Shown here: in pieces, positions 1-9,875 of the stretch
Layout: each line of letters starts with the position of its first letter
How positions within the stretch are numbered: position 1 is the first letter of the stretch
NCBI RefSeq assembly: GCF_016654015.1
Contig: NZ_JAEPWM010000001.1
Location: 124,001 to 188,000, forward strand
DNA length: 64,000 nt
Direction of reading: 5' to 3'
Source of the DNA: Ramlibacter ginsenosidimutans
Lineage (GTDB): Bacteria > Pseudomonadota > Gammaproteobacteria > Burkholderiales > Burkholderiaceae_C
Made by a program: the position numbers and the translations under genes
The notes under the pieces: model-generated
The model's database searches: none
The model's input: the letters and a program-made list of their open reading frames with translations, nothing else
Told to the model about the DNA's origin: nothing

Positions 1-1183
1 TGTGCCATCCGATCGCCCCGACCACGCCGATGTGCAGCGGCGCGGAAAGGTCGACCACCGGTAGTGCATCGAAGCCTTCCACCGCGTGCGGGTGCACGCG
101 AATGCGCCCGGGCACCAGCGCGGGATATGCGCGGCGCAGTAGTGACTCGGATGATGCTGAGAAGCAGGTGATCGTGTCGGCCGCGGCGAGGGCGCGGCCC
201 CAGGCCTCCCGCCATACCGGCATGGACGCCGGCGGAAAGAGGCGCGCGAACTCGTTGTCATTGCGCGGCAGGCATCGCGTGCATTCCACGAGGTCCGGCA
301 CGCCGCAGAAGCGGCCCGCGTCGTTCAGCAGGAACTGTGAAGGGCATACCGCCAGGTAGTCGTGGATCACCACGTGCAAGGTCGTCCCCGGTTGAGCCCG
401 GAAGGCCAGCAGCCAATCGGGCACACACTCTGGACGAGGGAAGGACACGGCGTCGTTGTAGAGGACCTCGTCGACAATGCCCGAGCCAGCCAGAGCGTCG
501 GCGGGCGGGGTGATGAAGTGGAAAATCCGCGCCACCCCGTGGGCGCTGCGCAGTTCCAGGGTGTAGCGCAGTGACGCAATCTCGAAGGAAAGCACCAGGA
601 CCAGCGGCCGGTCGCGCAGGTGCTGCGAGATCCACCCCGCGCTGTAGCCGCTCGCACCACCACCCATGGAGTGATCAAAAACGAGCGGACAGCTCTCGGA
701 ACCGCGCGCATGCAGCGCGGCTCGGAGTTCGGCCATCCAGACTTCGGGAGTCGCGCCACCGTCCGCCTGAGGCTTCGCTCGCCGGTCGCCCCGCACCCAC
801 ATGCGCGCGCGTCGCGAGAGCCGCCGGAAGAAATCCCCGGCATCCCAGGCAGCGTCACCGGCCCGGAGGCCGTCGACTGCAAGGGCGCAGGTGAACTCCT
901 CGCCGTTTTCCAGCACACCAACGAGGGCGAGCGCTACCGCCTGGGCGCCTTCCCACGCCCCGTACACGAGCCAGCCGGAATGGCCCGCGTGAGGCTCGGT
1001 CGGGAATGCCTCCGCCACGTCCCGCCTCTCCTTCTGCGCCACGACGGGCAGCATCACGCTGCGGCGATCGGCCAGCGTGACGCGCAGGCGGAGCTGCGCC
1101 ACGGCGCAGCGGCCGTCGAAGGCCCAGCCATAGGCGAACACTCGGTTGTCCCGGACCACACAGGCGTCGAGACTCGTTTTCAT
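1..1183 (-). CDS. Glycosyltransferase of the polysaccharide locus (3-prime end outside window)
   Basis: An open frame runs from an ATG at 1183 to the window edge (394 codons, no stop). The ATG overlaps the stop of the upstream methyltransferase gene as ATGA, so the two are translationally coupled. Residues 1-130 are a strand-rich domain of unknown role. Residues 171-180 (HSMGGGASGY) resemble the glycine-rich loop at the start of GT-B glycosyltransferases. Residues 274-281 (HDYLAVCP) followed by Cys293, Cys301 and Cys304 match a pattern I know from glycosyltransferases in rhamnan and O-antigen clusters. The gene is the last visible member of the leftward exporter operon. It probably adds a sugar to the growing chain in the cytoplasm; donor and acceptor cannot be told. 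Confidence 0.75.
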   Translation of the reverse strand, partial: MKTSLDACVVRDNRVFAYGWAFDGRCAVAQLRLRVTLADRRSVMLPVVAQKERRDVAEAFPTEPHAGHSGWLVYGAWEGAQAVALALVGVLENGEEFTCALAVDGLRAGDAAWDAGDFFRRLSRRARMWVRGDRRAKPQADGGATPEVWMAELRAALHARGSESCPLVFDHSMGGGASGYSAGWISQHLRDRPLVLVLSFEIASLRYTLELRSAHGVARIFHFITPPADALAGSGIVDEVLYNDAVSFPRPECVPDWLLAFRAQPGTTLHVVIHDYLAVCPSQFLLNDAGRFCGVPDLVECTRCLPRNDNEFARLFPPASMPVWREAWGRALAAADTITCFSASSESLLRRAYPALVPGRIRVHPHAVEGFDALPVVDLSAPLHIGVVGAIGWH

Positions 1184-2328
1184 GGCCGACCTGCGGGAGA
1201 GATGCGCCTGCGCAGCCGCCCCAGCCACCAGCGCAAGCTGCTGGAGCGGTAGCTTTCGGCCGCCAGCGCGCGCTGCTCCTCCTGTTTCAGACGGGCCTCA
1301 GTCATGCTCAGGAGAGCCTCCGTGTTGCCAAGTCGCGCCGCAGTCGCTTGGGCGTGCTCGCTACAGGCCGCGAGCTCGGCGCGCCCTTTGCGGACTTCTT
1401 CTTCCATCATGCGCGACAGCGGGCTGGCATAGCGGAGCCCGAGCGTGCCTGCTGCGGAACTGGCGGCCAGTACCTCGAACGGGTACTGCGCCTTGTGCAG
1501 CATCAGGAGCGCCAGCGCATCGATGGATTCGATCGGTGCGAGGCCCTGCAGCGAACCATGGGCATGCAGCACGGGCAGGCGTTCGCGTGGCACTGCGAGG
1601 AGCGCCGCTTCGCCGGCTTCGCCGAACACGTTATGTGCGTTATTGAGGAAGTTCGCCGGGTTGTACGCCGGCTCCACCGAACCGAGGACGGCGCAGTCCA
1701 GGTCCTGGAAGGCACGGAGCACCTGCGCGCCGCCTTCCAGGTCGTTGCATTCAGCGAAGATCACAGGTCGGTGGCGCGCGAGCGTCTGTCCGGCTCCGGC
1801 GATCACGTCCGGCTCCATCCCTTCTGCGTCGATCTTAATCAGGTCCAACTGCTCGAAGGCGAAGCTATCCAGCGGCCGGATCGCGACGCGCTCCACTGGC
1901 TGCGCCTCTTTGTCTTCGGCCTCGCGCAGCGCCAGTCCGCCGAAGTTGACGGCGCGCTCGGACGAGATGCTAGCAGCCACGGACGGGATCTCCAGTGTGG
2001 CCTCGGAGCGGCCCAAGGCGCAGCCGTGGACGCGCACCTGGCTGAGCCCGTTGCGATCGACGTTGGACTGCAGCAGTTGACGGATCGCGCTGCGCGGCTC
2101 GAAGCTGTGCACCTGCCCTTGCGGGCCCACCATGCGGGCGAAGGCCAGCGTGTGGCTGCCGACAAAGGCGCCGATGTCCAGGACGGTGCCGCCCGCGGGC
2201 AGCAGCCGGGCAAGTTTCTCCAGCTCCAGTTGCGCCCACTCGCCGTACAGGCGCAAGGCTTCGCCTACCGTGGTGTCGCCTTCGAAGCATTCCATGGCCC
2301 CGTAGCGCGTCTCGAGCACCGGCCTCAT
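1180..2328 (-). CDS. FkbM-family SAM-dependent methyltransferase with C-terminal coiled coil
   Basis: 382 residues. A Rossmann SAM-binding motif lies at residues 49-62 (VLDIGAFVGSHTLA), the acidic ribose contact at 77-79 (FEP) and the typical FkbM block IKIDAEGME at 164-172. The family O-methylates sugars and other small substrates. Residues about 300-365 are charged and probably coiled coil, ending in an SSLRWW segment followed by basic residues, a tail often seen on proteins of O-antigen clusters. The start codon overlaps the wzt stop (ATGA). Sitting directly after wzm-wzt, it may methylate the non-reducing end of the exported polysaccharide. That role is inferred from context only. Confidence 0.8.
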   Translation of the reverse strand: MRPVLETRYGAMECFEGDTTVGEALRLYGEWAQLELEKLARLLPAGGTVLDIGAFVGSHTLAFARMVGPQGQVHSFEPRSAIRQLLQSNVDRNGLSQVRVHGCALGRSEATLEIPSVAASISSERAVNFGGLALREAEDKEAQPVERVAIRPLDSFAFEQLDLIKIDAEGMEPDVIAGAGQTLARHRPVIFAECNDLEGGAQVLRAFQDLDCAVLGSVEPAYNPANFLNNAHNVFGEAGEAALLAVPRERLPVLHAHGSLQGLAPIESIDALALLMLHKAQYPFEVLAASSAAGTLGLRYASPLSRMMEEEVRKGRAELAACSEHAQATAARLGNTEALLSMTEARLKQEEQRALAAESYRSSSLRWWLGRLRRRISPAGRP

Positions 2329-3683
2329 GCAGGCAGCTCCGCCCCCACGGGCGTACGCGCCAGCCTGAGGGACAACTCCGGCAGGCCGCAGATCCCCTGC
2401 ACGAGTCTTCCGTTCAGCGAGCTCAGCGCGATCGCATCGTGGATCCAGTGGTGCTGGACGTGATCATGGCCCTGGCCTTCGGCGAACGCGATATCGACCA
2501 TGTAGTGACCTTGAAGCAGTTCAGGCATGCGGAAAGCGAATTCCACCGTAACCAAGTCGCCGGCCGCGAACACGACGCGAGAGGAACGGAAGGCTTGATC
2601 GGTGCTTTCGGAGATGATGAATTGACCCAGCCTGTCCTTGATAGTGATGCCGAACGCGGGGTACACCACCTGCTGGTCGATCCGCACCTGCAGCCGGACC
2701 GCCACCGGCTCGCCGGCGCGCGCCGTGTCGATGCGCTGGCCCCGCGCATTCACGAAGCAGGCGTCGACAAAGCGTCCGCCGCCACGACCGAAGGACTCGC
2801 CGCCGGCGTTGAACCCCGAGATCTGCACCACGCTGGGCTGCAGCGTGTCTGGCGTGAAGCTGACTGCGCCGGGTTGTGCCGGCGCAGGCGCAGCGAGGTC
2901 CGGTGCGGCGTCGCCGGCACGGGGTTCCTCCTGAACCTGCTGCGCATAGAAGTCCCTCAAATAGGCCTTGCAAACCTCATCGGAATCTCCCATCACGTAC
3001 TCGGAGGTTGAGGGCTTCTTCAGCCACAGCGCCGTGCGGCACAGGTTCACGATAGCCGACGTGTCGTGGCTCACGAACAGCATGGTGCCGCCGTTCGCCT
3101 GGAACTGTCGCAGGAAGCGCATGCACTTCTGCTGGAAGAACACATCGCCCACGGCCAGCGCCTCGTCGATGACGAGGATCTCGGCGTCCACGTGCGCGAT
3201 CACGGCAAAGGCCAGGCGCACGAACATGCCGCTGGAATACGTCTTCACTGGCTGATCAATGAAGGCCCCGATGTCGGCGAACGCGACGATGCGGTCAAAG
3301 CGCGCGTCCACCTGCTGACGCGACAGCCCGTACAGGGCCGAGGCGATGTAGACGTTTTCGCGGCCGGTGAACTCCGGGTTGAAGCCAGCGCCGAGTTCCA
3401 ACAGGGCGGCGACCCGGCCGCGCACGTTGATCTCGCCGTCGGTGGGCGTCAGAGTGCCGCAGATCATCTGCAGCAGGGTGGATTTGCCCGCGCCGTTGCG
3501 ACCGATCACGCCCACCGTCTGCCCCCGCTCTACACGGAACGAGAGATCCCGGATAGCCGCGAACTCGCGATAGTGCTTGCGGCCGCCGCGGGCGAACAGC
3601 TGACTAAGCCGCTGTTTCGGGCTGTCATAGATGTGGTAAAGCTTGCTGACGTGCGCGACTTCGATGATGGCGTCAGAGGACAT
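2325..3683 (-). CDS. wzt: Polysaccharide ABC exporter, ATP-binding protein with Wzt-type C-terminal domain
   Basis: 452 residues from the ATG at 3683, which overlaps the end of the permease gene by 11 bases. A longer reading frame exists upstream, but it would run into the permease gene and adds only non-conserved sequence. Walker A is at 61-69 (GRNGAGKST), the signature region at 149-153 (YSSGM) and Walker B with catalytic Glu at 169-174 (ILVIDE). After residue about 290 comes a separate beta-sandwich-like domain, the family's Wzt-C carbohydrate-binding domain, which in known systems recognises the modified end of the finished O-polysaccharide. With the permease it powers export of an undecaprenol-linked polysaccharide across the inner membrane. 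Confidence 0.92.
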   Translation of the reverse strand: MSSDAIIEVAHVSKLYHIYDSPKQRLSQLFARGGRKHYREFAAIRDLSFRVERGQTVGVIGRNGAGKSTLLQMICGTLTPTDGEINVRGRVAALLELGAGFNPEFTGRENVYIASALYGLSRQQVDARFDRIVAFADIGAFIDQPVKTYSSGMFVRLAFAVIAHVDAEILVIDEALAVGDVFFQQKCMRFLRQFQANGGTMLFVSHDTSAIVNLCRTALWLKKPSTSEYVMGDSDEVCKAYLRDFYAQQVQEEPRAGDAAPDLAAPAPAQPGAVSFTPDTLQPSVVQISGFNAGGESFGRGGGRFVDACFVNARGQRIDTARAGEPVAVRLQVRIDQQVVYPAFGITIKDRLGQFIISESTDQAFRSSRVVFAAGDLVTVEFAFRMPELLQGHYMVDIAFAEGQGHDHVQHHWIHDAIALSSLNGRLVQGICGLPELSLRLARTPVGAELPA

Positions 3684-4491
3684 CGGCGAATCCACTGCGC
3701 AACTTCTGGAAGCACGCGAATCCCGCCCACGCGATGAGCGCGCAGGCAAGGGTGTAGAGGCCAAATAGGGAGGCATCCGGCAGACGGGCCCAGAACAGCA
3801 CGTCGCGCGCAAACTCCACCGGCACCGCGATCGGGTTGAGCGCGAAGATGCCGCGCAGGCGCTCAGGCAGGGCGGAGAGCGGATAGAAAATCGGAGACAT
3901 GAACATGAGCGCGGTTGTAAAGACGCCCACGAGCGGCTCCAGGTCGCGCAGGTACACGGCCAGGGCGGAAAGCAGCCAACTCAGGCCGACGGTCAACAGC
4001 AGCACGGGCACGAGCACCACCAGGAACAGCGGCGCGGTGGCGCTCGGCGCGCCGAAAAAGACAAGGTAGAACAGCTCCCAGACTGCAAAGCTGACCAGCG
4101 TATGGAACAGCGCGGCGCCCAACGAGACCCAGGGTAGGATCTCCAGCGGGAACACCACCTTCTTCACGTAGTTCTGATTCTGCTTGATCAGCGCTGGGGC
4201 GCGGTTGACGCACTCGGCGAACAGGTTGAACACCATCAACCCGGCGAACAGCACGAGCGCAAACTCGCCGCGCGAGGTGCTGGCGGCGTTCCAGCGCGCC
4301 TTGAACACGGCGCTGAAGACGAAGGTGTAGACGCCCAGCATGAAGACCGGAAGCAGGAATGACCAAAGCAGACCCAGCATGGATCCGCGATAGCGGCCTA
4401 CGACCTCACGCTTCGTGAGCACGCCGATCAGGGCGCGATGCCGCCAGAAACTGGTCACCATCTCGCGGGGGGAAGCCGCAAACTTAGCCAT
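3673..4491 (-). CDS. wzm: Polysaccharide ABC exporter, permease
   Basis: 272 residues with about six hydrophobic segments and the amphipathic N-terminal stretch typical of ABC-2 polysaccharide permeases. It begins 3 bases after rfbC and overlaps wzt at its end, so the two exporter subunits are made together. The family forms a dimeric channel for lipid-linked O-antigen or capsule chains. The presence of wzm-wzt means the chain is probably completed in the cytoplasm and exported whole, rather than by the Wzx/Wzy route. No wzx or wzy is visible in the window. Confidence 0.9.
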   Translation of the reverse strand: MAKFAASPREMVTSFWRHRALIGVLTKREVVGRYRGSMLGLLWSFLLPVFMLGVYTFVFSAVFKARWNAASTSRGEFALVLFAGLMVFNLFAECVNRAPALIKQNQNYVKKVVFPLEILPWVSLGAALFHTLVSFAVWELFYLVFFGAPSATAPLFLVVLVPVLLLTVGLSWLLSALAVYLRDLEPLVGVFTTALMFMSPIFYPLSALPERLRGIFALNPIAVPVEFARDVLFWARLPDASLFGLYTLACALIAWAGFACFQKLRSGFADVL

Positions 4492-4494
4492 GGC

Positions 4495-5043
4495 TCAGTC
4501 GAACACCTGCGCGTCAGCCAGCAGCTTTCCCTCGCGGTCCTTGGCCGACAGCTGGGGGGCCATACCGATGTCAGGCCACCCGATCGCGAGGTTGGGATCA
4601 TTCCAGGCCACGCACCGCTCGTGCTCAGGCGCGTAGTAGTCAGTGGTCTTGTAGAGGAAATCCGCCGACGGGCTGAGCACCAGGAAGCCATGGCCGAAGC
4701 CGGCCGGCACCCAGAACTGCTTCTGATTCTCCTCGCTCAGCTCGATCCCCACCCACCTGCCGAACGTCGGCGAGGAGCGGCGCAGGTCCACGGCCACGTC
4801 GAACACGGCGCCGCGCACAACGCGCACCAGCTTGCCCTGCGGCTGCTCCAGCTGGTAGTGCAGGCCGCGCAGCACGCCTTTCGCGGAGCGGGAATGGTTG
4901 TCCTGCACGAACCTCGTCACGACGCCGGTGGCTGCGCCGAATACCTTCTCGTTGAAACTTTCCAGGAAGAAGCCCCGGGCGTCGCCGAACACCTTGGGCT
5001 CGAGGACTAGGACATCCGGGATCTCTGTACGGGTGACCTTCAT
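4495..5043 (-). CDS. rfbC: dTDP-4-dehydrorhamnose 3,5-epimerase
   Basis: 182 residues, the usual RmlC length. The cupin core carries the family motif LRGLHYQ (58-64) with catalytic His62, and a conserved tyrosine near 131 (FLYKTTDYY). The enzyme epimerises C3 and C5 of dTDP-4-keto-6-deoxy-D-glucose, the third step to dTDP-L-rhamnose. Its ATG overlaps the rfbA stop (ATGA) and the permease gene follows after 3 bases. The order rfbB-rfbD-rfbA-rfbC-wzm-wzt is therefore one leftward operon. Confidence 0.95.
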   Translation of the reverse strand: MKVTRTEIPDVLVLEPKVFGDARGFFLESFNEKVFGAATGVVTRFVQDNHSRSAKGVLRGLHYQLEQPQGKLVRVVRGAVFDVAVDLRRSSPTFGRWVGIELSEENQKQFWVPAGFGHGFLVLSPSADFLYKTTDYYAPEHERCVAWNDPNLAIGWPDIGMAPQLSAKDREGKLLADAQVFD

Positions 5044-5930
5044 AGCGGCACGTTCCCTTCGCGCAGCACGCGCAGCAGGTAGCGCCCGTAGCCGTTCTTC
5101 TTCAACGGCTCGGCGAGCCGCTCCAGTTGGCCGTCATCGATGAACCCCGCGCGCCAGGCGATCTCCTCAGGGCAGGCGATCTTCAGGCCCTGCCGGTGTT
5201 CCAGCGTGGCGATGAACTGGCTCGCCTCCAGCAGGCTCTCGTGCGTGCCGGTGTCCAGCCACGCGTAGCCGCGCTTCATGATCTGCACCGACAGCTGCTT
5301 CTTCTGCAGGTAGGCCGCGTTCACCGCGGTGATCTCCAGCTCCCCGCGCGCGCTGGGCTTCACCGACTTGGCGATGTCGACCACCTGGTTGTCGTAGAAA
5401 TACAGGCCCGTCACGGCGTAGTGGCTCTTGGGCTGTGCCGGCTTTTCCTCGATGCTCGTGGCGTTGCCCCCCTTGTCGAAGGCGACGACGCCGTAGCGCT
5501 CCGGGTCCTGCACGTGGTACGCGAACACCGTGGCGCCCGTCTTCTGCGCGTCGGCCTGCTGCATCATGGGCGCGAGGTCGTGTCCGTAGAAGATGTTGTC
5601 GCCCAGCACGAGCGCGCTCGGGTCGTTGCCCACGAACTTGTCGCCGATGATGAAGGCCTGCGCCAGGCCCTCCGGGCTGGACTGCACCGCGTACTGCAGG
5701 TGGATGCCCCACTGCGACCCGTCCCCGAGCAGCTGCTGGAAGCGCGGCGTGTCCTGCGGTGTGCTGATCACGAGGATGTCGCGCATGCCCGCCAGCATCA
5801 GCGTGCTGAGCGGGTAGTACACCATCGGTTTGTCGTACACGGGCAGCAGCTGCTTGCTCATGGCAAGCGTCGCCGGATGCAGGCGCGTGCCGGAGCCGCC
5901 TGCCAGGATGAGGCCTTTGCGTCGGGTCAT
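5040..5930 (-). CDS. rfbA: Glucose-1-phosphate thymidylyltransferase
   Basis: 296 residues from the ATG at 5930, chosen because the nucleotide-binding motif [13 protein letters not shown] then falls at residues 9-21 as in the family. A frame extension upstream would overlap rfbD. It makes dTDP-glucose from dTTP and glucose-1-phosphate, the first step of dTDP-rhamnose synthesis. It starts 2 bases after rfbD and overlaps rfbC by 4 bases. Confidence 0.95.
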   Translation of the reverse strand: MTRRKGLILAGGSGTRLHPATLAMSKQLLPVYDKPMVYYPLSTLMLAGMRDILVISTPQDTPRFQQLLGDGSQWGIHLQYAVQSSPEGLAQAFIIGDKFVGNDPSALVLGDNIFYGHDLAPMMQQADAQKTGATVFAYHVQDPERYGVVAFDKGGNATSIEEKPAQPKSHYAVTGLYFYDNQVVDIAKSVKPSARGELEITAVNAAYLQKKQLSVQIMKRGYAWLDTGTHESLLEASQFIATLEHRQGLKIACPEEIAWRAGFIDDGQLERLAEPLKKNGYGRYLLRVLREGNVPL

Positions 5931-5932
5931 GT

Positions 5933-6826
5933 TCAGAGGATTTCTTCCAGCATGCGGCTGACGCCCTGCTGCCAAGGAGGAAGCACCAGCCCGAAGGTGC
6001 TGCGGAAGCGGCTGGTGGCTAGTCTCGAATTATGCGGGCGCCGCGCAGCGGTCGGAAACGCGGAGGTGGGCACGGGGTCCACCTGATCCGGCCCGGCCTT
6101 GACATTTTCCCCGGCTTGCTGCGCTTTACCAACAACGAAGCGCGCATAACCGTTCCAGGTGGTCTCGCCGGCGGCCGCCACGTGGTAAATGCCGGCCTGC
6201 CCAGACCCGGCCAGCAGGCTGCGCACGGCATGGGCCGTCACGTCGGCCAGCAGGTCCGCGCCCGTGGGCGCGCCGTGCTGGTCGGCGATCACCGTCAGCC
6301 GCTCGCGCTCGCGCGCCAGCCGCAGCATGGTCTTCGCGAAATTGCCTCCGCGCGCCGCGTACACCCAGCTGGTGCGCATCACCAGGTGGCGGGGATTGGC
6401 GGCGACGATCCGCTGCTCGCCCGCCAGCTTGGTGCGTCCGTAGACGCTCAGGGGCCCGGTCTCGTCGTCCTCGCGCCAGGGGCGGCTTCCGCTGCCATCG
6501 AAGACATAGTCGCTCGAGTAATGCACCATCCACGCGCCGACTTCCGCGGCGGCCTGCGCGATGGCGCCAGGCGCGATCGCATTGATCTGCGCGGCCTGTT
6601 CGGCCTCGCTCTCCGCCTTGTCGACGGCGGTGTAGGCCGCGGCATTCACGACGGCATCGGGCCGCACGGAACGCACGGCAGCCGAGACGCCTTCCGCGTC
6701 CATCAAGTTCCCGCAGAGACCATTGGCGCCTTCACGATCGAGGGCTACGACCTCGCCGAGCGGCGCCAGGCTGCGCTGCAGCTCCCAGCCCACCTGGCCG
6801 TTGCGACCGAAGAGAAGAATCTTCAC
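5933..6826 (-). CDS. rfbD: dTDP-4-dehydrorhamnose reductase
   Basis: 297 residues. The start is a GTG at 6826, 7 bases after the rfbB stop. This places the dinucleotide-binding motif GRNGQVG at residues 7-13, as expected; the frame is open further upstream but that stretch lies inside rfbB and is not conserved. The SDR-type YxxxK (YGRTK) and SSDYVFDG blocks are present. It reduces the 4-keto group in the last step to dTDP-L-rhamnose. Confidence 0.93.
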   Translation of the reverse strand: MKILLFGRNGQVGWELQRSLAPLGEVVALDREGANGLCGNLMDAEGVSAAVRSVRPDAVVNAAAYTAVDKAESEAEQAAQINAIAPGAIAQAAAEVGAWMVHYSSDYVFDGSGSRPWREDDETGPLSVYGRTKLAGEQRIVAANPRHLVMRTSWVYAARGGNFAKTMLRLARERERLTVIADQHGAPTGADLLADVTAHAVRSLLAGSGQAGIYHVAAAGETTWNGYARFVVGKAQQAGENVKAGPDQVDPVPTSAFPTAARRPHNSRLATSRFRSTFGLVLPPWQQGVSRMLEEIL

Positions 6827-6833
6827 GGGCCGG

Positions 6834-7898
6834 TCACGCGGGCTGCGCGTAATGCTGGGTGATCCAGTCGCGATAGGCGCCGCTCTGCACGCGCTGCACC
6901 CAGTCGCCGTTCGCGAGGTACCACTGCACCGTCTTGCGGATACCGGTCTCGAAGGTCTCCGCCGGCTTCCACCCCAGCTCACGCTCGATCTTGCGGGCGT
7001 CGATGGCGTAGCGGCGGTCGTGCCCCGGACGGTCCTTCACGAACGTGATCTGCTCCCGGTAGCTGCCGCCGCCCCGCTTGGGGTTCATTTCGTCCAGCAG
7101 CGCGCACACCGTGTGCACGATCTCGAGATTCGGCTTCTCGTTCCATCCACCCACGTTGTAGGTCTCGCCCAGGCGCCCGGCCTCGAGCACGCGGCGGATG
7201 GCGCTGCAATGGTCGCCGACGTAGAGCCAATCGCGGATCTGCTGGCCGTCGCCGTACACGGGCAGCGGCTTGCCGGCGAGGGCATTGACGATCATCAGCG
7301 GGATCAGCTTCTCGGGGAAATGATAGGGGCCGTAGTTGTTCGAGCAGTTGGTGGTCAGCACCGGCAGCCCGTACGTGTGGTGGTACGCGCGCACCAGGTG
7401 GTCGCTGGCGGCCTTGCTCGCGGAATACGGGCTGTTCGGCTCGTACTTGTTTTCCTCGGTGAAGGCGGGATCCCTGGGGCCCAGCGATCCGTAGACCTCG
7501 TCGGTCGACACGTGCAGGAAGCGGAAGTTCTCGCGCTCGGCGCCCTGCAGCTGCGACCAGTACCCTCGCACCGCCTCCAGCAGCCGGAACGTGCCGACGA
7601 CGTTGGTGTCGATGAAGGTGCCTGGCGAGTGGATCGAGCGGTCCACGTGGGACTCCGCGGCGAAGTTCACGACGGCGCGCACGCGGTGCTTCGCCAGCAG
7701 GCTCTCGACCAGGGCCTGATCCCCAATGTCGCCGCGAACGAACGAATGCCGTGAATTTGCGTCGAGACTGCGGAGATTCTCGAGATTGCCGGCATACGTC
7801 AACTTGTCCAGATTGAGGACATCTTCCGCTCCAGCGGACACCCAATCCAGGACGAAATTCGACCCGATGAAGCCCGCTCCGCCCGTTACGAAAATCAT
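6834..7898 (-). CDS. rfbB: dTDP-glucose 4,6-dehydratase
   Basis: 354 residues. N-terminal NAD-binding motif [11 protein letters not shown], the catalytic STDEVYG block and YSASKA (YxxxK) identify the extended SDR family dTDP-glucose 4,6-dehydratase. It converts dTDP-glucose to dTDP-4-keto-6-deoxyglucose. It is the first gene of the leftward operon, preceded by an AGGAG Shine-Dalgarno about 10 bases before the ATG, and it is divergent from rfbF. Confidence 0.95.
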   Translation of the reverse strand: MIFVTGGAGFIGSNFVLDWVSAGAEDVLNLDKLTYAGNLENLRSLDANSRHSFVRGDIGDQALVESLLAKHRVRAVVNFAAESHVDRSIHSPGTFIDTNVVGTFRLLEAVRGYWSQLQGAERENFRFLHVSTDEVYGSLGPRDPAFTEENKYEPNSPYSASKAASDHLVRAYHHTYGLPVLTTNCSNNYGPYHFPEKLIPLMIVNALAGKPLPVYGDGQQIRDWLYVGDHCSAIRRVLEAGRLGETYNVGGWNEKPNLEIVHTVCALLDEMNPKRGGGSYREQITFVKDRPGHDRRYAIDARKIERELGWKPAETFETGIRKTVQWYLANGDWVQRVQSGAYRDWITQHYAQPA

Positions 7899-8025
7899 CC
7901 CCGTCTACTCCTGTGCATGCCTGCCGTCGATTATCTCACCCTGTGGCGAGCGGCTTCCCTGAGCCGCCCGGGCCTTGCGCCCGGCCAAGGCACAATATCG
8001 GCAATTGGTCGGACAGGGGACAGGC
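7899..8025. promoter_or_regulatory. Divergent promoter region between rfbB and rfbF operons
   Basis: These 127 bases separate two outward-reading operons, so both promoters should lie here or just inside the genes. On the minus strand a GATAAT at 7930-7935 lies 32 bases before the rfbB start and could be a -10 element, but I see no good -35 at the right distance. On the plus strand an AT-rich CAATAT stretch near 7992 precedes rfbF. Assignments are tentative. Confidence 0.35.
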
Positions 8026-8796
8026 ATGAAGGCGGTGATCTTGGCGGGTGGTCTCGGCACCCGCATTTCGGAAGAGACGACGGTGCGGCCGAAGCCGATG
8101 ATCGAGATCGGCGGGAAGCCGATCCTTTGGCACATCATGAAGATCTACTCCGCGCACGGCGTGAATGACTTCATCGTCTGCTGTGGCTACAAGGGCTACG
8201 TGATCAAGGAGTACTTCGCCAACTATTTCCTGCACATGTCCGATGTCACCTTCGACATGCGCGCCAACTCGATGGAAGTGCACCAGAACCAGGCCGAGAA
8301 CTGGCGCGTGACCGTCGTCGACACTGGCGAGAGCACGATGACCGGCGGCCGCCTGAAGCGCGTGCGCAACTACCTCGGCGACGAGGATTTTTGCTTCACC
8401 TACGGCGACGGCGTGAGCGACGTCGACATCACGGCGACGATCGCCTTCCACCGCAAGAGCGAGAGGCTTGCCACGCTGACAGGGGTCCAGCCTCCGGGAC
8501 GCTTCGGTGCGCTTAACCTCGAAGGAACGCGCGTAGCCAGCTTCGAGGAGAAGCCGCACGGCGACGGGGCCTGGATCAACGGCGGCTTCTTCGTGCTCTC
8601 CCCGAAGGTCCTGGACCTGATCGAGGACGACAGCACGATCTGGGAACGCGGCCCCATGGAGAAGCTCGCGCGCGACGGCCAGCTCTCCGCGTATCTCCAC
8701 GACGGGTTCTGGCAACCCATGGACACGCTCCGGGACAAGACTTACCTCGAGGAACTCTGGCAAGCCGGGAAGGCTCCCTGGAAGGTCTGGAAATGA
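8026..8796 (+). CDS. rfbF: Glucose-1-phosphate cytidylyltransferase
   Basis: 256 residues from the ATG at 8026, which puts the nucleotidyltransferase signature LAGGLGTRI near the N-terminus. The family motif [18 protein letters not shown] follows. It makes CDP-glucose from CTP and glucose-1-phosphate, the entry step to CDP-3,6-dideoxyhexoses. The stop overlaps the rfbG start by 4 bases. It is the first gene of the rightward sugar operon. Confidence 0.94.
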   Translation: MKAVILAGGLGTRISEETTVRPKPMIEIGGKPILWHIMKIYSAHGVNDFIVCCGYKGYVIKEYFANYFLHMSDVTFDMRANSMEVHQNQAENWRVTVVDTGESTMTGGRLKRVRNYLGDEDFCFTYGDGVSDVDITATIAFHRKSERLATLTGVQPPGRFGALNLEGTRVASFEEKPHGDGAWINGGFFVLSPKVLDLIEDDSTIWERGPMEKLARDGQLSAYLHDGFWQPMDTLRDKTYLEELWQAGKAPWKVWK

Positions 8797-9875
8797 CCCC
8801 TGGGTTCTGGCGGGGCCGCAAGGTCTTTCTCACCGGACACACCGGGTTCAAGGGCAGCTGGCTGAGCCTCTGGCTGCAGCAGCTCGGGGCCCAGGTCACC
8901 GGCTACGCCTTGCAGCCGCCGACGCAACCGAGCCTCTTCGAGCTGGCGGGCGTCGCCTCGGGGATGCGGTCCATCCTGGGGGATGTCCGGGACGGGGCGC
9001 ACCTTGCCGCGGCCATGAAGGACGCGCAGCCCGAGGTGGTGATCCACATGGCCGCGCAGCCGCTGGTACGCCATTCCTATGCGGAGCCGGTGGAGACCTA
9101 CGCCACCAACGTCATGGGCACCGTGCACCTGCTCGAGGCCGTGCGCCAGACTGCGTCGGTCCGCTCCGTCGTAAACGTCACAACCGACAAGTGCTACGAG
9201 AACCGCGAGTGGGTGTGGGCGTATCGCGAGGACGAACCCATGGGCGGCCACGATCCCTACAGCAGCAGCAAGGGGTGCGCGGAGCTCGTCACGGCAGCCT
9301 ACCGCAGCTCCTTCTTCCCGGCGGCCCTCCATGAGCGGCACCGCGTCGCCCTGGCCAGCGCCCGCGCCGGCAACGTGATCGGCGGCGGCGACTGGGCCAA
9401 GGACCGCCTGATCCCCGACATCCTCGCCGCGTTCGGCAAGGGCGAGCCCGTGGTGATTCGCAACCCCTCCGCCACGCGGCCGTGGCAGCACGTGCTGGAA
9501 CCGCTGCGCGGGTACCTGGTGCTGGCGGAGCGTCTCTACACCGACGGCACCGCCTATGCGGAAGGCTGGAACTTTGGCCCGTGGTCCGAGGACGCCCGCC
9601 CGGTGGAGTGGATCACGCGCGAACTCGCCGAGCGGTGGGGCGCCGGCGCCCGCTGGGAAGTGAGCGCCGGGGAACACCCGCACGAGGCGAACTACCTCAA
9701 GCTCGACATCTCAAAGGCGGGTGCCCGCCTGCAATGGCGGCCCGTGCTGCGCCTGGCCGAAGCGTTGGACCTGATCGTCCAATGGGACCGCGCGCGCTCG
9801 TCCGGCGCCGACCTGCACTCCCTCACCCTCACCCAGATTTCCGACTACCAATCCAGGGCCCTCGCGCCCATATGA
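8793..9875 (+). CDS. rfbG: CDP-glucose 4,6-dehydratase
   Basis: 360 residues. NAD-binding motif [11 protein letters not shown] near the N-terminus, the active-site block TTDKCYEN and YSSSKG (YxxxK) are those of CDP-glucose 4,6-dehydratases. It makes CDP-4-keto-6-deoxyglucose. It overlaps both neighbours by 4 bases (ATGA), so rfbF-rfbG-rfbH are tightly coupled. Confidence 0.94.
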   Translation: MTPGFWRGRKVFLTGHTGFKGSWLSLWLQQLGAQVTGYALQPPTQPSLFELAGVASGMRSILGDVRDGAHLAAAMKDAQPEVVIHMAAQPLVRHSYAEPVETYATNVMGTVHLLEAVRQTASVRSVVNVTTDKCYENREWVWAYREDEPMGGHDPYSSSKGCAELVTAAYRSSFFPAALHERHRVALASARAGNVIGGGDWAKDRLIPDILAAFGKGEPVVIRNPSATRPWQHVLEPLRGYLVLAERLYTDGTAYAEGWNFGPWSEDARPVEWITRELAERWGAGARWEVSAGEHPHEANYLKLDISKAGARLQWRPVLRLAEALDLIVQWDRARSSGADLHSLTLTQISDYQSRALAPI

